The notes under the pieces: model-generated
Told to the model about the DNA's origin: nothing
The model's database searches: none
What the model saw: the letters and a program-made list of their open reading frames with translations, nothing else
Shown: one piece after another, positions 17,708 through 26,557 of the stretch
Position numbering within the stretch: position 1 is the stretch's first letter
Layout of the letters: each line of letters starts with the position of its first letter
Origin: Salinispirillum sp049115955
Lineage (GTDB): Bacteria; Pseudomonadota; Gammaproteobacteria; Pseudomonadales; Natronospirillaceae
Direction of reading: 5' to 3'
DNA: 64,000 bases
Assembly: GCA_049115955.1 (NCBI GenBank)
Contig: JAGDZJ010000001.1
Span: 62,001-126,000, forward strand
Made by a program: the position numbers and the translations under genes

Positions 17708-19303
17708 ATGACACGCCAACAACAAGTTCTTCAGGATGATATCGGTACCTTAATTCGGCGTTTATCAGCGCCCATGGCACTGGGCATTATGGGCATCATG
17801 CTGTTTACCTTGGTGGATACGTGGTTTATTGCGCTGCTGGGCACCACCGAGTTGGCGGCGGTCAGTTTTACCTTTCCTGTTACCTTCGCAGTGATGAGCC
17901 TCGCCATGGGCTTTTCGGTCGGCATGGCGGCAGTATTAGGGCGTATTCTGGGCGCTGGCCAGCAACGCCGCGCAGCACGAGTCACCACTGACGGCCTCTT
18001 GCTCTCTACCCTGCTGATCAGTTTGTTGGCCTTGCTCGGGTTATTTACCATTCAACCCCTGTTTACCCACATGGGCGCAGATGCTGAGACACTGGTGCAC
18101 ATTGAAGCCTACATGAGTGTCTGGTACCTCGCGGTACCCTTGCTGGTAATCCCTATGGTTGGCAACTCGGCGATTCGCGCCACAGGCGACACCAAAACAC
18201 CCAGTGTGGTCATGCTGTTATCCGGCGTTTTGAATGGTGTACTGGATCCGCTGTTGATATTTGGGCCAGGGCCATTCCCCGCCTTAGGCGTGCAAGGCGC
18301 GGCATTGGCAACCGCCATCAGTTGGTCAGTGACGCTACTGGCCGCTTATTATGTATTGCGCTACCGCGAGAAGTTACTGATATTCACGTTACCCGGCTGG
18401 GCCACACTTTGGAGTAATTGGCGCGCCTTGCTGCGCATCGGCGTACCTGCGGCGCTGTCGCAAATGATGATCCCTATCATCAACGGGTTCATCGTCAGCC
18501 TGTTAGCGGTTTACGGCACCACTGCAGTGGCAGCTTACGGTGTCGGTACGCGGCTGGAAGCCCTCTTCATCGTGTTGATGATGGCCGTCAGTTCGGTAGT
18601 GCCTATCGTCGTGGGGCAAAATTTAGGTGCCGGGCAGTTTGAACGAGCTCGTACCGCCTTACTTTACTCGACGCACTACGCTCTCAGGGTACAGGCGCTG
18701 TTGTATGGCGTTATTTTTCTGCTGGCGCCTTGGGTAGCCGGTTTCTTCTCGCGCGATCCCGCCGTTATTGAGCTGGCCACTTTTTATCTGCGCGTGATGC
18801 CGCTGTGTTATGGCTTGTTGGGTGTGACCTTTATGTTCACGCAGACGTTGAATGCCCTGCACCTACCTCTGGCCAGCATGGGGATTAACCTCGGCCGCTT
18901 GTTTTTGGTAAATCTGCCACTGGTGTTGTTGGGGAGTTGGCTGTTCGGTGCCAAGGGCATTTTCATTGGCGTTTGTGTAGCGCACTGCTTGATGGGCATC
19001 GGCCTGTACGTTTATGTTCGCTGGTTTCTGGTCAACAGTGTATTAATGGGCAGCACAAAAGGCCCGCAATTGGACATCCAGCCGACAGAAGATGAAGTCG
19101 CCGTACACATTCAAGCGTGGTCAACCAGTGCCTTCGAGTTGCTGCTGCCCGCACTGGGTCGCCTACCCGATGCCCACCCTAACCGCACCCTGCGCTTGGA
19201 ACTGCATGCACCGGCCACATTGCTCGACACCTTGGAACGACGCATTAACGCGCTAAAATTACCGCACAGCAAAGTGAACCGCACGGCGCTAACGCCCGGT
19301 TAG
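17708..19303 (+). CDS. MATE family multidrug efflux transporter with C-terminal extension
   Basis: A 531-residue inner-membrane exporter, Na+- or H+-driven. It has two bundles of six helices; visible blocks are MALGIMGIMLFTLVDTWFIALLG, GFSVGMAAVLGRILGAG and, in the second half, VPAALSQMMIPIINGF. Standard MATE proteins are about 450 residues; the last about 75 (from about 455) are a soluble tail with no hydrophobic segment. The ATG at 17708 is chosen because the frame upstream to 17564 overlaps the divergent dsbA-like gene. Substrate is unknown. It ends four bases inside the convergent GMC gene. Confidence 0.9.
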   Translation: MTRQQQVLQDDIGTLIRRLSAPMALGIMGIMLFTLVDTWFIALLGTTELAAVSFTFPVTFAVMSLAMGFSVGMAAVLGRILGAGQQRRAARVTTDGLLLSTLLISLLALLGLFTIQPLFTHMGADAETLVHIEAYMSVWYLAVPLLVIPMVGNSAIRATGDTKTPSVVMLLSGVLNGVLDPLLIFGPGPFPALGVQGAALATAISWSVTLLAAYYVLRYREKLLIFTLPGWATLWSNWRALLRIGVPAALSQMMIPIINGFIVSLLAVYGTTAVAAYGVGTRLEALFIVLMMAVSSVVPIVVGQNLGAGQFERARTALLYSTHYALRVQALLYGVIFLLAPWVAGFFSRDPAVIELATFYLRVMPLCYGLLGVTFMFTQTLNALHLPLASMGINLGRLFLVNLPLVLLGSWLFGAKGIFIGVCVAHCLMGIGLYVYVRWFLVNSVLMGSTKGPQLDIQPTEDEVAVHIQAWSTSAFELLLPALGRLPDAHPNRTLRLELHAPATLLDTLERRINALKLPHSKVNRTALTPG

Positions 19304-20913
19304 CGGCTCTGAGCGATCCAACCACCAGCACGCCAACCGACCATCATTGCAATGGCGTTGGTGTTGCCAGAAGGAATGGTTGGAAACACTGATGCGTCTG
19401 CTACCCACACACCCGGCACATCGCGCAACCGCAATTGCGGATCAACCGGGCTAGTTACAGACACACCCATGGCACAAGTGCTGACCGGGTGGTAAATGGT
19501 ATCCGCGTTGTCGCGCAGCCAGTCTTCAATGTCTTCAGCACGTTCAGAGCGTGGCAAGTTCATGGGTGATATGCCGTAATCTGGCCAGTGCTCGGGACTG
19601 AACAAGGGCAACGTCTGCTGCACCGCTTTAATCATACCGGTCAGATCATTCGGTGCGGTCAGAAAGCCGGGATCAATGAGCGGCATGGCCTTGGGGTCGC
19701 TCGAGGCCAAACGCACTTCACCACGGCTCTCTGGCCGCAGCAAACAGACGTGGCAACTAATACCCTTACCCCAACGCCAACGGCGCGCGTGATTCAACAG
19801 AGGCCCAGCCACCAGATGCCATTGGGCATCCGGCCGCTCTTCACCATTGATACTGAAGAACCCACCTGCTTCAGCAAAGTTGGTGCTCAGTACGCCACGA
19901 CGACGGCGCAAATACGGCAGTATGCCTGCCGTAACACGGGTCGCTACGGAGGGTGAGACACCCAAGGTCTCGCCACGTTTCACTTTCCACACCAAGGATG
20001 CGTCCAGATGATCACGCAGGCCACGCCCTACTTGTGGCAAATCACGTTCAACAGCTACACCAGCGCCCTTGAGCCATTCGCCAGGGCCAAAGCCGGAACG
20101 TTGCAACAAAGCCGGCGTCGCCAACGCACCGAGACAGACCGCAACACCGTGCCGCGCCATCACCTCGAATGTTTTGCCACCACGTATCAGCCGTGCACCC
20201 ACTACGCGCTGACCGTCCCACAACAACCGGTCAACATAGGTACGCGTGAACAGATTGAGACGCGACTCGGGAATCTTGTGCAAAAACGTCGCCGCATGAC
20301 AGCGCTCACCATGACGCTGCGTGACTTGATACAAACCGACGCCAGCCTGTGTTGGGCCATTGAAATCGTTGTTTGCGGGGTACCCCGCCGCGATGGCTTG
20401 GCGCACAAAGTGCCGACTGACTTCATGCGGGTCACGCAGGTCACTGACGCCCAATAAACCACCACTGCCATGCCACTCACTGGCACCGCGGCTGTTGTCT
20501 TCCAGTCGTTTATACACGGGCAATACGGCATCCCACGCCCAGTCGCTACCAGCCAGAGTGGCCCAATCAGCGTAATCGTCGATCTGGCCGCGACTATAAA
20601 TCATGGCGTTGATGGCACTGCTGCCACCCAACACCTTACCGCGCGGTTGATAACCACGACGCCCGCGTAACTCTGTCTGCGGCACCGTTTCGTAGCGCCA
20701 GTTCAAATGAGGCGTAGGCACAGTAAAAAGCCCGCCGAAAGGCACCTTCATCGCAGGGCTTTTGTCCTTGCCGCCTGCTTCAACAAGGCCAATGTGCCAA
20801 GCAGTATCGGCCGCTAAACGCGCGACCAGACTGCAACCAGCGGAGCCGCCGCCAAGCACCAAAAAGTCGACAATATGATTCGAAGAATTCGCATGACTCA
20901 GTGGCTTGTTCAT
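19300..20913 (-). CDS. GMC family FAD oxidoreductase, choline-dehydrogenase-like
   Basis: A 537-residue flavoprotein. The FAD-binding DFLVLGGGSAGCSLVARL lies near residues 16-33 and the GMC signature GKVLGGSSAINAMIYSRG follows; the C-terminal part has STCAMG and the FPTIPSGNTNA block with the catalytic His in YHPVSTCAMG. Such enzymes oxidise alcohols, choline or polyols, and the substrate is not readable. ATG at 20913 with AGGA close by is preferred; a GTG at 20925 in frame is the alternative. No betaine aldehyde dehydrogenase is adjacent, so calling it betA would be unsafe. Confidence 0.88.
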   Translation of the reverse strand: MNKPLSHANSSNHIVDFLVLGGGSAGCSLVARLAADTAWHIGLVEAGGKDKSPAMKVPFGGLFTVPTPHLNWRYETVPQTELRGRRGYQPRGKVLGGSSAINAMIYSRGQIDDYADWATLAGSDWAWDAVLPVYKRLEDNSRGASEWHGSGGLLGVSDLRDPHEVSRHFVRQAIAAGYPANNDFNGPTQAGVGLYQVTQRHGERCHAATFLHKIPESRLNLFTRTYVDRLLWDGQRVVGARLIRGGKTFEVMARHGVAVCLGALATPALLQRSGFGPGEWLKGAGVAVERDLPQVGRGLRDHLDASLVWKVKRGETLGVSPSVATRVTAGILPYLRRRRGVLSTNFAEAGGFFSINGEERPDAQWHLVAGPLLNHARRWRWGKGISCHVCLLRPESRGEVRLASSDPKAMPLIDPGFLTAPNDLTGMIKAVQQTLPLFSPEHWPDYGISPMNLPRSERAEDIEDWLRDNADTIYHPVSTCAMGVSVTSPVDPQLRLRDVPGVWVADASVFPTIPSGNTNAIAMMVGWRAGGWIAQSR

Positions 20914-21046
20914 TTTTCCTGACACCCCGAATTTCCCGTTTGCGACAGGCTTTCTTATTTTGCGACTCAGTGTAGCACGTGAATTTTAAACGCTTACACT
21001 GTGCCAAATAGTTTCTTTCATTCACTACAATTAAAAGGAAAGACTC

Positions 21047-21847
21047 ATGCAGGCGCACGCGTTCTTCGATGCTTTATGGCATCAATATACCGATTTAACC
21101 CCACAAGCCGCTACCATCCAAGCAGCCTTGACGGCGCGCGGCGAAACTGTGCTGAACGACCATGTGGCCTTCCGCACATTCAACATTGCCCCTGTGCGTC
21201 TCAGCGATCTTGAGCCGCAGTTGCTGGCCATGGGCTACACGCCGCTGGAACCCTACGAGTTCCCGAATAAACACCTGGACGCCTTTGGTTATGTCCATGC
21301 AGACGACAGTCTGCCAAAAGTGTTCCTCAGTGAATTGCGCGTTGAAGCCTTGCCGGAAGATTGCCAAGCCATCATTCGCCGTTTGGTCAGCCAAGTGCCC
21401 GTAGATGCCAACCAAAGTGCCGACGTTTTCTTCCATGGCGTACTGTGGGAACTGCCCACCAGCGCTGAATATCAGCGTCTGGCCGAAGTGAGTGAATACG
21501 CAGCTTGGACGTCGGTGATGGGTATGCGCGCTAACCACTTCACTATCGCCGTGCACAAGCTGAAAAGCTTCGCTCATTTGGAAGCCGTCAACGCCTTTGT
21601 GAAAGACGACTTGCAACTGCCGCTGAATCAATCCGGCGGTGAAATTAAAGGTGGTCCGCAGGTGTATCTAGCGCAATCCAGCACCATGGCTGACCGAACC
21701 GACATAACCTTCAGCGATAGCGTTACCTTAAGTGTACCGACGTGCTTTTATGAGTTCGCAGAGCGCTTCGAGACCCCAGAGGGGGGGCTGTACAAGGGTT
21801 TTGTGGCGGCCAGTGCTGACCGGATTTTCGAGTCGACCAACCGCTAA
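21047..21847 (+). CDS. DUF1338 family protein, 2-oxoadipate dioxygenase/decarboxylase (HglS)-like
   Basis: A 266-residue vicinal-oxygen-chelate-fold enzyme. Family blocks: NDHVAFRTF with H39, the MRANHFTIAVH block with a second His near residue 174, and a C-terminal cluster FYEFAERFE ending ADRIFESTN. In Pseudomonas HglS these positions hold an iron-binding 2-His-1-Glu set for converting 2-oxoadipate to 2-hydroxyglutarate in lysine catabolism. This protein belongs to the shorter subfamily (HglS is about 460), so substrate identity is uncertain. The ribosome site AAAGGAAAG precedes the ATG. It stands alone. Confidence 0.85.
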   Translation: MQAHAFFDALWHQYTDLTPQAATIQAALTARGETVLNDHVAFRTFNIAPVRLSDLEPQLLAMGYTPLEPYEFPNKHLDAFGYVHADDSLPKVFLSELRVEALPEDCQAIIRRLVSQVPVDANQSADVFFHGVLWELPTSAEYQRLAEVSEYAAWTSVMGMRANHFTIAVHKLKSFAHLEAVNAFVKDDLQLPLNQSGGEIKGGPQVYLAQSSTMADRTDITFSDSVTLSVPTCFYEFAERFETPEGGLYKGFVAASADRIFESTNR

Positions 21848-21867
21848 ACACCGGCCTTCGTCTGACG

Positions 21868-22497
21868 TCACGGCGGCGTCAGACGGACGTCATGCAACAC
21901 CCAGCGCTCGCCGTCAGGCGTGGTGCGTTGTGACAGGCGGGCATGCCCCGCCAGAGTACTGTCTAATCCTGCCGCAGCCACATCCAATCCGGGTAAACTG
22001 ATGAACTCGGGCGCTAGCACCCAATCCCATACGTGCTCCGCCCGCCACTGAAAACGCAATTCAAGCGTATTACAGTCCGTACTGGCACAGAACACACCCT
22101 GCAGGTTTTCCAATCGCACCTGTGCGACCGGCCAGCCGTCATCTACCATGTCATCCAATCCTTGCTGTGACAGGTAGAACGCCCACGCGCGCTCTTGCCG
22201 CTGCACCAGTGCGCCTTTGATAAGCTCATTTCGTGTAATCGTAGTGGGCTCCGTGCGCACCCAACCGTGGGTTTCTAGTCGCAGTAGTTGAGACACCACC
22301 GGCTCATCCGTTTCCCCCGCTATTTGCGGCAGTCTCGGCAGCGCAACTGTAACCGGCTGTGCAAAATGCCCCCGCAATTCCTGCTGCCCCAGCAACCACA
22401 GCGCCTGGCGCTGTGGCGTCGACAGTTCCTGCGCCAGCGCATAGCTTGCCAGCATCAGACTGCCTATCAAGCAAATGACTGAAGGTCGTTTGATCAT
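21868..22497 (-). CDS. Secreted hypothetical protein (209 aa)
   Basis: Not recognised. The ATG at 22497 gives a clear signal peptide of about 23 residues ending SYALAQ, and a 209-residue precursor. The mature protein has two Cys five residues apart (CASTDC) that may form a disulfide, consistent with the periplasm. The AGGAGAGGG ribosome site is rather far upstream (about 13 bases), and a longer in-frame reading to 22551 exists. It is divergent from rsmC. Confidence 0.68.
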   Translation of the reverse strand: MIKRPSVICLIGSLMLASYALAQELSTPQRQALWLLGQQELRGHFAQPVTVALPRLPQIAGETDEPVVSQLLRLETHGWVRTEPTTITRNELIKGALVQRQERAWAFYLSQQGLDDMVDDGWPVAQVRLENLQGVFCASTDCNTLELRFQWRAEHVWDWVLAPEFISLPGLDVAAAGLDSTLAGHARLSQRTTPDGERWVLHDVRLTPP

Positions 22498-22707
22498 GCG
22501 GTACGCCACCCTCTCCTGACAGTATCTTCGGCCACGCGCACTGGTACTCATAGTCGCGCCGTGCGGCTTATCGTCAGTGTAACGATCTTTGTGCCAAATG
22601 CACCAGTAAGCAATCTTTCATCAATGAAACAGGTGTTTGAGGCGTGGCATCAAACGGCACTGCCGTTTACAATGCGCTCCTTATTTTCTAAAGCCCCGAG
22701 AGAGTGT

Positions 22708-23715
22708 ATGTCGCCATTCAGTGAAGTTCTGTTACGTTGGTTCAATCCTCAGGCAGCACCGCGTTGCCTGCTGTTGAACATGGCCGACACGGAACTGGCA
22801 GCACATTGTCTTGCCCAAGGCATGGCCGTGCAACACACACACTTCGCGCGCGAACAACACGTAGCACACGCCGAACTCAAAGTGCCAACGCTGGCGTTCC
22901 CTGAACAATCGACCGAGCTGACCGACGTTTGTTGGCAGTGGCCGAAGGCCAAAGAAGAAGCGACCATGTTGCTGGACTGGCTCGCCCCGCAGTTGGCGGA
23001 TAACGGCAGTGTCTGGATCGTCGGACACAACAAAGGTGGCATCAAGTCTGCCGCCAAGTTGTTGGAAGCGCGCGGCTGGCACGTACAGAAGAAAGGCAGT
23101 GCCCGCCATTGTGCGCTGTTGCGCGCCACTCGCGCCTTACCCGCACAAGACTTTGTGCTCGAGCGTTACTGGACAGCGGCTGCATTGCCCGAGGGCAATG
23201 GCACCCTGTGGACGCTGCCCGGCGTGTTCAGTCACGGGCGCATTGACCGCGGCAGCCAAGTGTTACTGCCTTTTCTGAAGGATTTGCGCAGCCCTGTATT
23301 GGATTTCGGTTGTGGCGGCGGACTGTTATCGCTGGTGAGTAAGTTGAATGCGCCCGAGTTGGCCGTAACGGCGCTCGACCATCACTGGTTGGCCATACTG
23401 AGCACGCAAAAGACCGCTACCGAAAATGGTGTCGTCATTGATACGCTGTGGAGCCATGGTTTCAATGAAGTAACGGGGCGCTACGGCGCACTGATCACCA
23501 ACCCGCCTTTTCACACGGGTATTGAAACCGACTACGACATTGCCAGTCGATTGATCACCGGCTCGCGTGCTGTATTGAAGCCGCGCAGTCGTTGGTTAGC
23601 CGTAGTGAACGTGCACCTGCCCTATGAGCCTTGGATAACAGAGCATTTGGCGGCACCGAGCAAGCTGATTCAGCAAAACGGCTTTGTTGTCTGGGAAGCG
23701 AACACGCCGCACTGA
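22708..23715 (+). CDS. rsmC: 16S rRNA (guanine(1207)-N(2))-methyltransferase RsmC
   Basis: A 335-residue SAM-dependent methyltransferase with duplicated methyltransferase domains. The N-terminal copy is degenerate; the C-terminal copy carries the SAM motif VLDFGCGGGLLS (about 232-243) and the catalytic NPPFHTG, diagnostic for rRNA guanine-N2 methylation. The ATG at 22708 gives the usual MSPFSEVLLRW N-terminus. A longer frame to 22561 is open but non-family. Length matches E. coli RsmC (343). RlmG of the same superfamily is about 4 kb away. Confidence 0.9.
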   Translation: MSPFSEVLLRWFNPQAAPRCLLLNMADTELAAHCLAQGMAVQHTHFAREQHVAHAELKVPTLAFPEQSTELTDVCWQWPKAKEEATMLLDWLAPQLADNGSVWIVGHNKGGIKSAAKLLEARGWHVQKKGSARHCALLRATRALPAQDFVLERYWTAAALPEGNGTLWTLPGVFSHGRIDRGSQVLLPFLKDLRSPVLDFGCGGGLLSLVSKLNAPELAVTALDHHWLAILSTQKTATENGVVIDTLWSHGFNEVTGRYGALITNPPFHTGIETDYDIASRLITGSRAVLKPRSRWLAVVNVHLPYEPWITEHLAAPSKLIQQNGFVVWEANTPH

Positions 23716-23741
23716 TTGATGAGGAACGCTCTGAAGTTGCT

Positions 23742-24491
23742 CTAGTAGTCGGAGTTAAAAGCGTCTTCGACAAATAGATAGCCCTTGCTACGCACTGTTT
23801 TAATGCGTCGAGGGTGATCCGGGTCGTCACCCACCTTAGGCCGGATGCGAGATACCCGAACATCTACCGAGCGATCCTGTCCGTCGTATTCAATACCCCG
23901 CAAGCGGGTGAATATCTCCTCTCGGGTTAAAATGGTCCCCGCATGACTACACAGCAGCCAGAGCAGGTCGAACTCTGCACTGGTCAGCTCAATGGTGACA
24001 CCGTTGAGCCAGGCTTCCCGCATGGTGTTATCGACCACCAAGTCGCCAAAATCAAGGCGCTCATGCTGATGAGCGGCCCGTTTCGTATCGCCGTTTAGGC
24101 GTCGCATCACCGCAGCCAAGCGCGCTGCCATTAATCGTGCGGACACAGGCTTGGCCAGAAAATCGTCCGCCCCCATGTCCAAACCGAGTACTTGATCTAA
24201 TTCGTCAGCGCGCACGGACATCAGCATGAAGGCACCCTGATAGTTTTGCCGCGACAGTTTGCACAGAGTTAATCCGTTTTCACCGGGCAGGTCCACTTCG
24301 GCAATCACCGCATCGGGCTGCTGCTCGGCAATACGACGCAACGCCACCTTGCCGTCGCGCTCTTCATCAACATGATACCCTTGCGCCGAAAAATATTCGA
24401 CCAAACGGCGCCGACTGACGTCGTCTCCATCAACGATAAGCAATGTCTTGTTTTTCACTTTTACCGAATCTTCTCTCACAGCCATACCCAT
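23742..24491 (-). CDS. OmpR-type response regulator with altered receiver (orphan)
   Basis: A 249-residue regulator: receiver (about 16-130) plus winged-helix DNA-binding domain (about 145-245, ending RSKGYLF). The receiver is atypical. Aligning with OmpR/CheY, the phosphoacceptor Asp position is E65 (VIAEVDLPG instead of LD), and the acidic pair is D21-G22 instead of D-D; S92 and K114 are in place. No histidine kinase is adjacent. This suggests phosphorylation-independent function, as in known atypical OmpR-family regulators, but D67 two residues later is close enough that alignment should be checked. The ATG at 24491 follows GGGAGAAG. It ends convergent to rsmC. Confidence 0.88.
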   Translation of the reverse strand: MGMAVREDSVKVKNKTLLIVDGDDVSRRRLVEYFSAQGYHVDEERDGKVALRRIAEQQPDAVIAEVDLPGENGLTLCKLSRQNYQGAFMLMSVRADELDQVLGLDMGADDFLAKPVSARLMAARLAAVMRRLNGDTKRAAHQHERLDFGDLVVDNTMREAWLNGVTIELTSAEFDLLWLLCSHAGTILTREEIFTRLRGIEYDGQDRSVDVRVSRIRPKVGDDPDHPRRIKTVRSKGYLFVEDAFNSDY

Positions 24492-24658
24492 TGTGAACTT
24501 CTCCCGGATTCAGGCCATCGGCGACGTTCTTAGCGAACCGCCACCCCGCCCTGATACGCCAAGACAGAGTCACCCTTCTCTTACTTTAGTCTGAACCGTG
24601 AAAAATGCTTAATTCATTGCCATTTTTTGCGTCTTTGTTTTTATATCGCACCGATGCG

Positions 24659-25591
24659 TTAAGGCCGTTGCCATTCACTGGCTTCCGTCGCCACCCCAAC
24701 CATCAGAGAACCTACACTGCCATAAATGCCGCCAGACAGGCTCGCCACATTACTAATAAATTGCACGCCTTCACGCGCGCAGGCGGCTTTTAACTCCTCG
24801 AACCCCGTCAAGGCACGCAGCTCTTCCAGCTTCCCGGAATAGTTTGTAGTTACAATAGGTGCCTGCAACCGTCCCTTAGCCACCAAGGTGGCAACATGGG
24901 CAAATACGGCCTGTGCGGCTTTTTCAAAACCGCGAATCTTGTCCGCTTGATGCGAGCTGTCGTTCACCACACACAAAATAGGATGGATACCCAGTGTGTT
25001 AGCCACCAGTGCCTGGCTCCACTTAACGCCGCGCTCGCCGCGTGTTTTGGAACGTTCCAACGCGATCAACGGACTGCGCGGCACAACATAGGTGTGTACA
25101 TGGTTCGACAACTTGTCGAGCTCGCGGCGCATTGCAACTGGATCTTCATTGGTTTGCATACGACGCACGGTTTCAGCGGCCAACAAGGCCTGCCCGGCGA
25201 ACACCGTCCGGCTGTCCATCACCCGAATCACGGCTTTGCGTTGTCCGGTCATGCGCCTGGTAACCGACGCGGCCGCCTCGTTAGCATGGTCATAGGTTAA
25301 TCCTTGCATCCGATTAACCGTTTGTATCCAAATGTATTGATAACCTTCGTCAATCAACTGCCACAACAAGCGCTGAAACGTCTCTACACTCGGCGCATCG
25401 GTCGACACCTGATTCTTGCGCGTCAACACGCCGGACTCAAAATGTTCCAGCGCGATGCGATCATCACAGGGGTCTGGAAATCGACTGCCGTTGATATCAA
25501 TAGTGATGGGTACATGGTGGATGTGAAAATCACGCATGAACTGGGGTGGTAAGGCACATACCGAATCCACGACAACGGCGACGTTCGGCAT
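24659..25591 (-). CDS. DegV family protein (fatty-acid-binding)
   Basis: A 310-residue cytoplasmic protein. It starts VAVVVDSVCALPP, the family pattern for DegV (VvtDSt..lp), and continues with VPITI, a TSAPS-like loop (STDAPSVETF), and a C-terminal HPILCVV...G block; in Gram-positives DegV (FakB) proteins bind fatty acids for a kinase. No FakA-like kinase is in the window. The ATG at 25591 is chosen because AAAGGAGGAAAAGC immediately precedes it; the longer frame to 25633 is unlikely. It is 167 bases upstream of the orphan response regulator on the same strand. Confidence 0.85.
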   Translation of the reverse strand: MPNVAVVVDSVCALPPQFMRDFHIHHVPITIDINGSRFPDPCDDRIALEHFESGVLTRKNQVSTDAPSVETFQRLLWQLIDEGYQYIWIQTVNRMQGLTYDHANEAAASVTRRMTGQRKAVIRVMDSRTVFAGQALLAAETVRRMQTNEDPVAMRRELDKLSNHVHTYVVPRSPLIALERSKTRGERGVKWSQALVANTLGIHPILCVVNDSSHQADKIRGFEKAAQAVFAHVATLVAKGRLQAPIVTTNYSGKLEELRALTGFEELKAACAREGVQFISNVASLSGGIYGSVGSLMVGVATEASEWQRP

Positions 25592-25856
25592 AGCTTTTCC
25601 TCCTTTGTTGATGAGTGACGGGGCGACGTGCAAAGAGTGGCGCTCCGCACGAAGGATTAATGTAACGTTTTATTAAGAATACCGACAAAACCTATCCTTT
25701 GGTATAGGCTGACCCGGAATGAACACTGATCAGCACTCATTCAAGCACAAAACTGAACGCCTATAAAAGCGTAAGCAGTCTGTCTGCAACAAAGCCGCTA
25801 TGCCATAATTACCCCTATTACTGTTACCTTTTTACCTCGGAGCCGCTGACGTACCC

Positions 25857-26456
25857 ATGAAAAAATCCATATTCATTCTTCCTGCTGTACTGCTCTTGAT
25901 TGCCTTTGTCGTTACTCTGACTGTATTACAATTCCGACCCTCGGCGCCGACCCCAACAGCGAGCAATCCAACGTATAGCCATTTAGGTGGCGACTTTGAA
26001 CTCAACAGTTTGCAAGGCCCCGTCAGCCTCTCGGATTTCGAAGGCAAGGCCGTAATGCTCTTCTTCGGTTTCACCAACTGCCCTGATGTGTGTCCAACGT
26101 CCATGGCCGTCATGCGACAAGTCTTCGCGGCCTTACCTGAGCAGCAGCAGAACCGGGTGCAAGGCATCTTCATCAGCGTTGACCCGGACCGAGACGATCT
26201 AGAGCGCCTCGACGACTACACTCAGTTCTTTCATCCTAACATCGTGGGCATTACCGGCAGTAAAGAGCAGATTGATGCTGTTACACGCCAATACGCTGCG
26301 AGCTATTTCTTCGAAGAAAGTGATTCGGCGATGGGGTATATGGTGCAACACACGGCGCGTACGTATGTGATAGACCCGCAAGGGGTCATTGTGGATCTGG
26401 TGGGTGAGGATGAGCCCTACACGACACTGTTGACCAAAGTTCGCGCCCTGCTGTAG
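25857..26456 (+). CDS. SCO1/SenC family copper chaperone
   Basis: A 199-residue membrane-anchored, periplasm-facing thioredoxin-fold protein. An N-terminal helix (about 5-25) anchors it; the copper-binding residues are C75 and C79 in TNCPDVCPT and H165 in MVQHTART. These are the CxxxC and His ligands of SCO1/SenC, which delivers copper to the CuA site of cytochrome oxidase. No oxidase genes are adjacent. Confidence 0.93.
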   Translation: MKKSIFILPAVLLLIAFVVTLTVLQFRPSAPTPTASNPTYSHLGGDFELNSLQGPVSLSDFEGKAVMLFFGFTNCPDVCPTSMAVMRQVFAALPEQQQNRVQGIFISVDPDRDDLERLDDYTQFFHPNIVGITGSKEQIDAVTRQYAASYFFEESDSAMGYMVQHTARTYVIDPQGVIVDLVGEDEPYTTLLTKVRALL

Positions 26457-26557
26457 ACCGTCAACAAATTTATTAAAACTGTGAACCGGTGTATGGTGCC
26501 GGGAACAATGCTGAGGCAGAATGCCAAGCTACACCAATAATGATAAGGAAGTTTCTT

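Noticed and set aside
19300..20913. Choline dehydrogenase betA
   Set aside because: No betaine aldehyde dehydrogenase, BetI or choline transporter is adjacent; the GMC family is broad.
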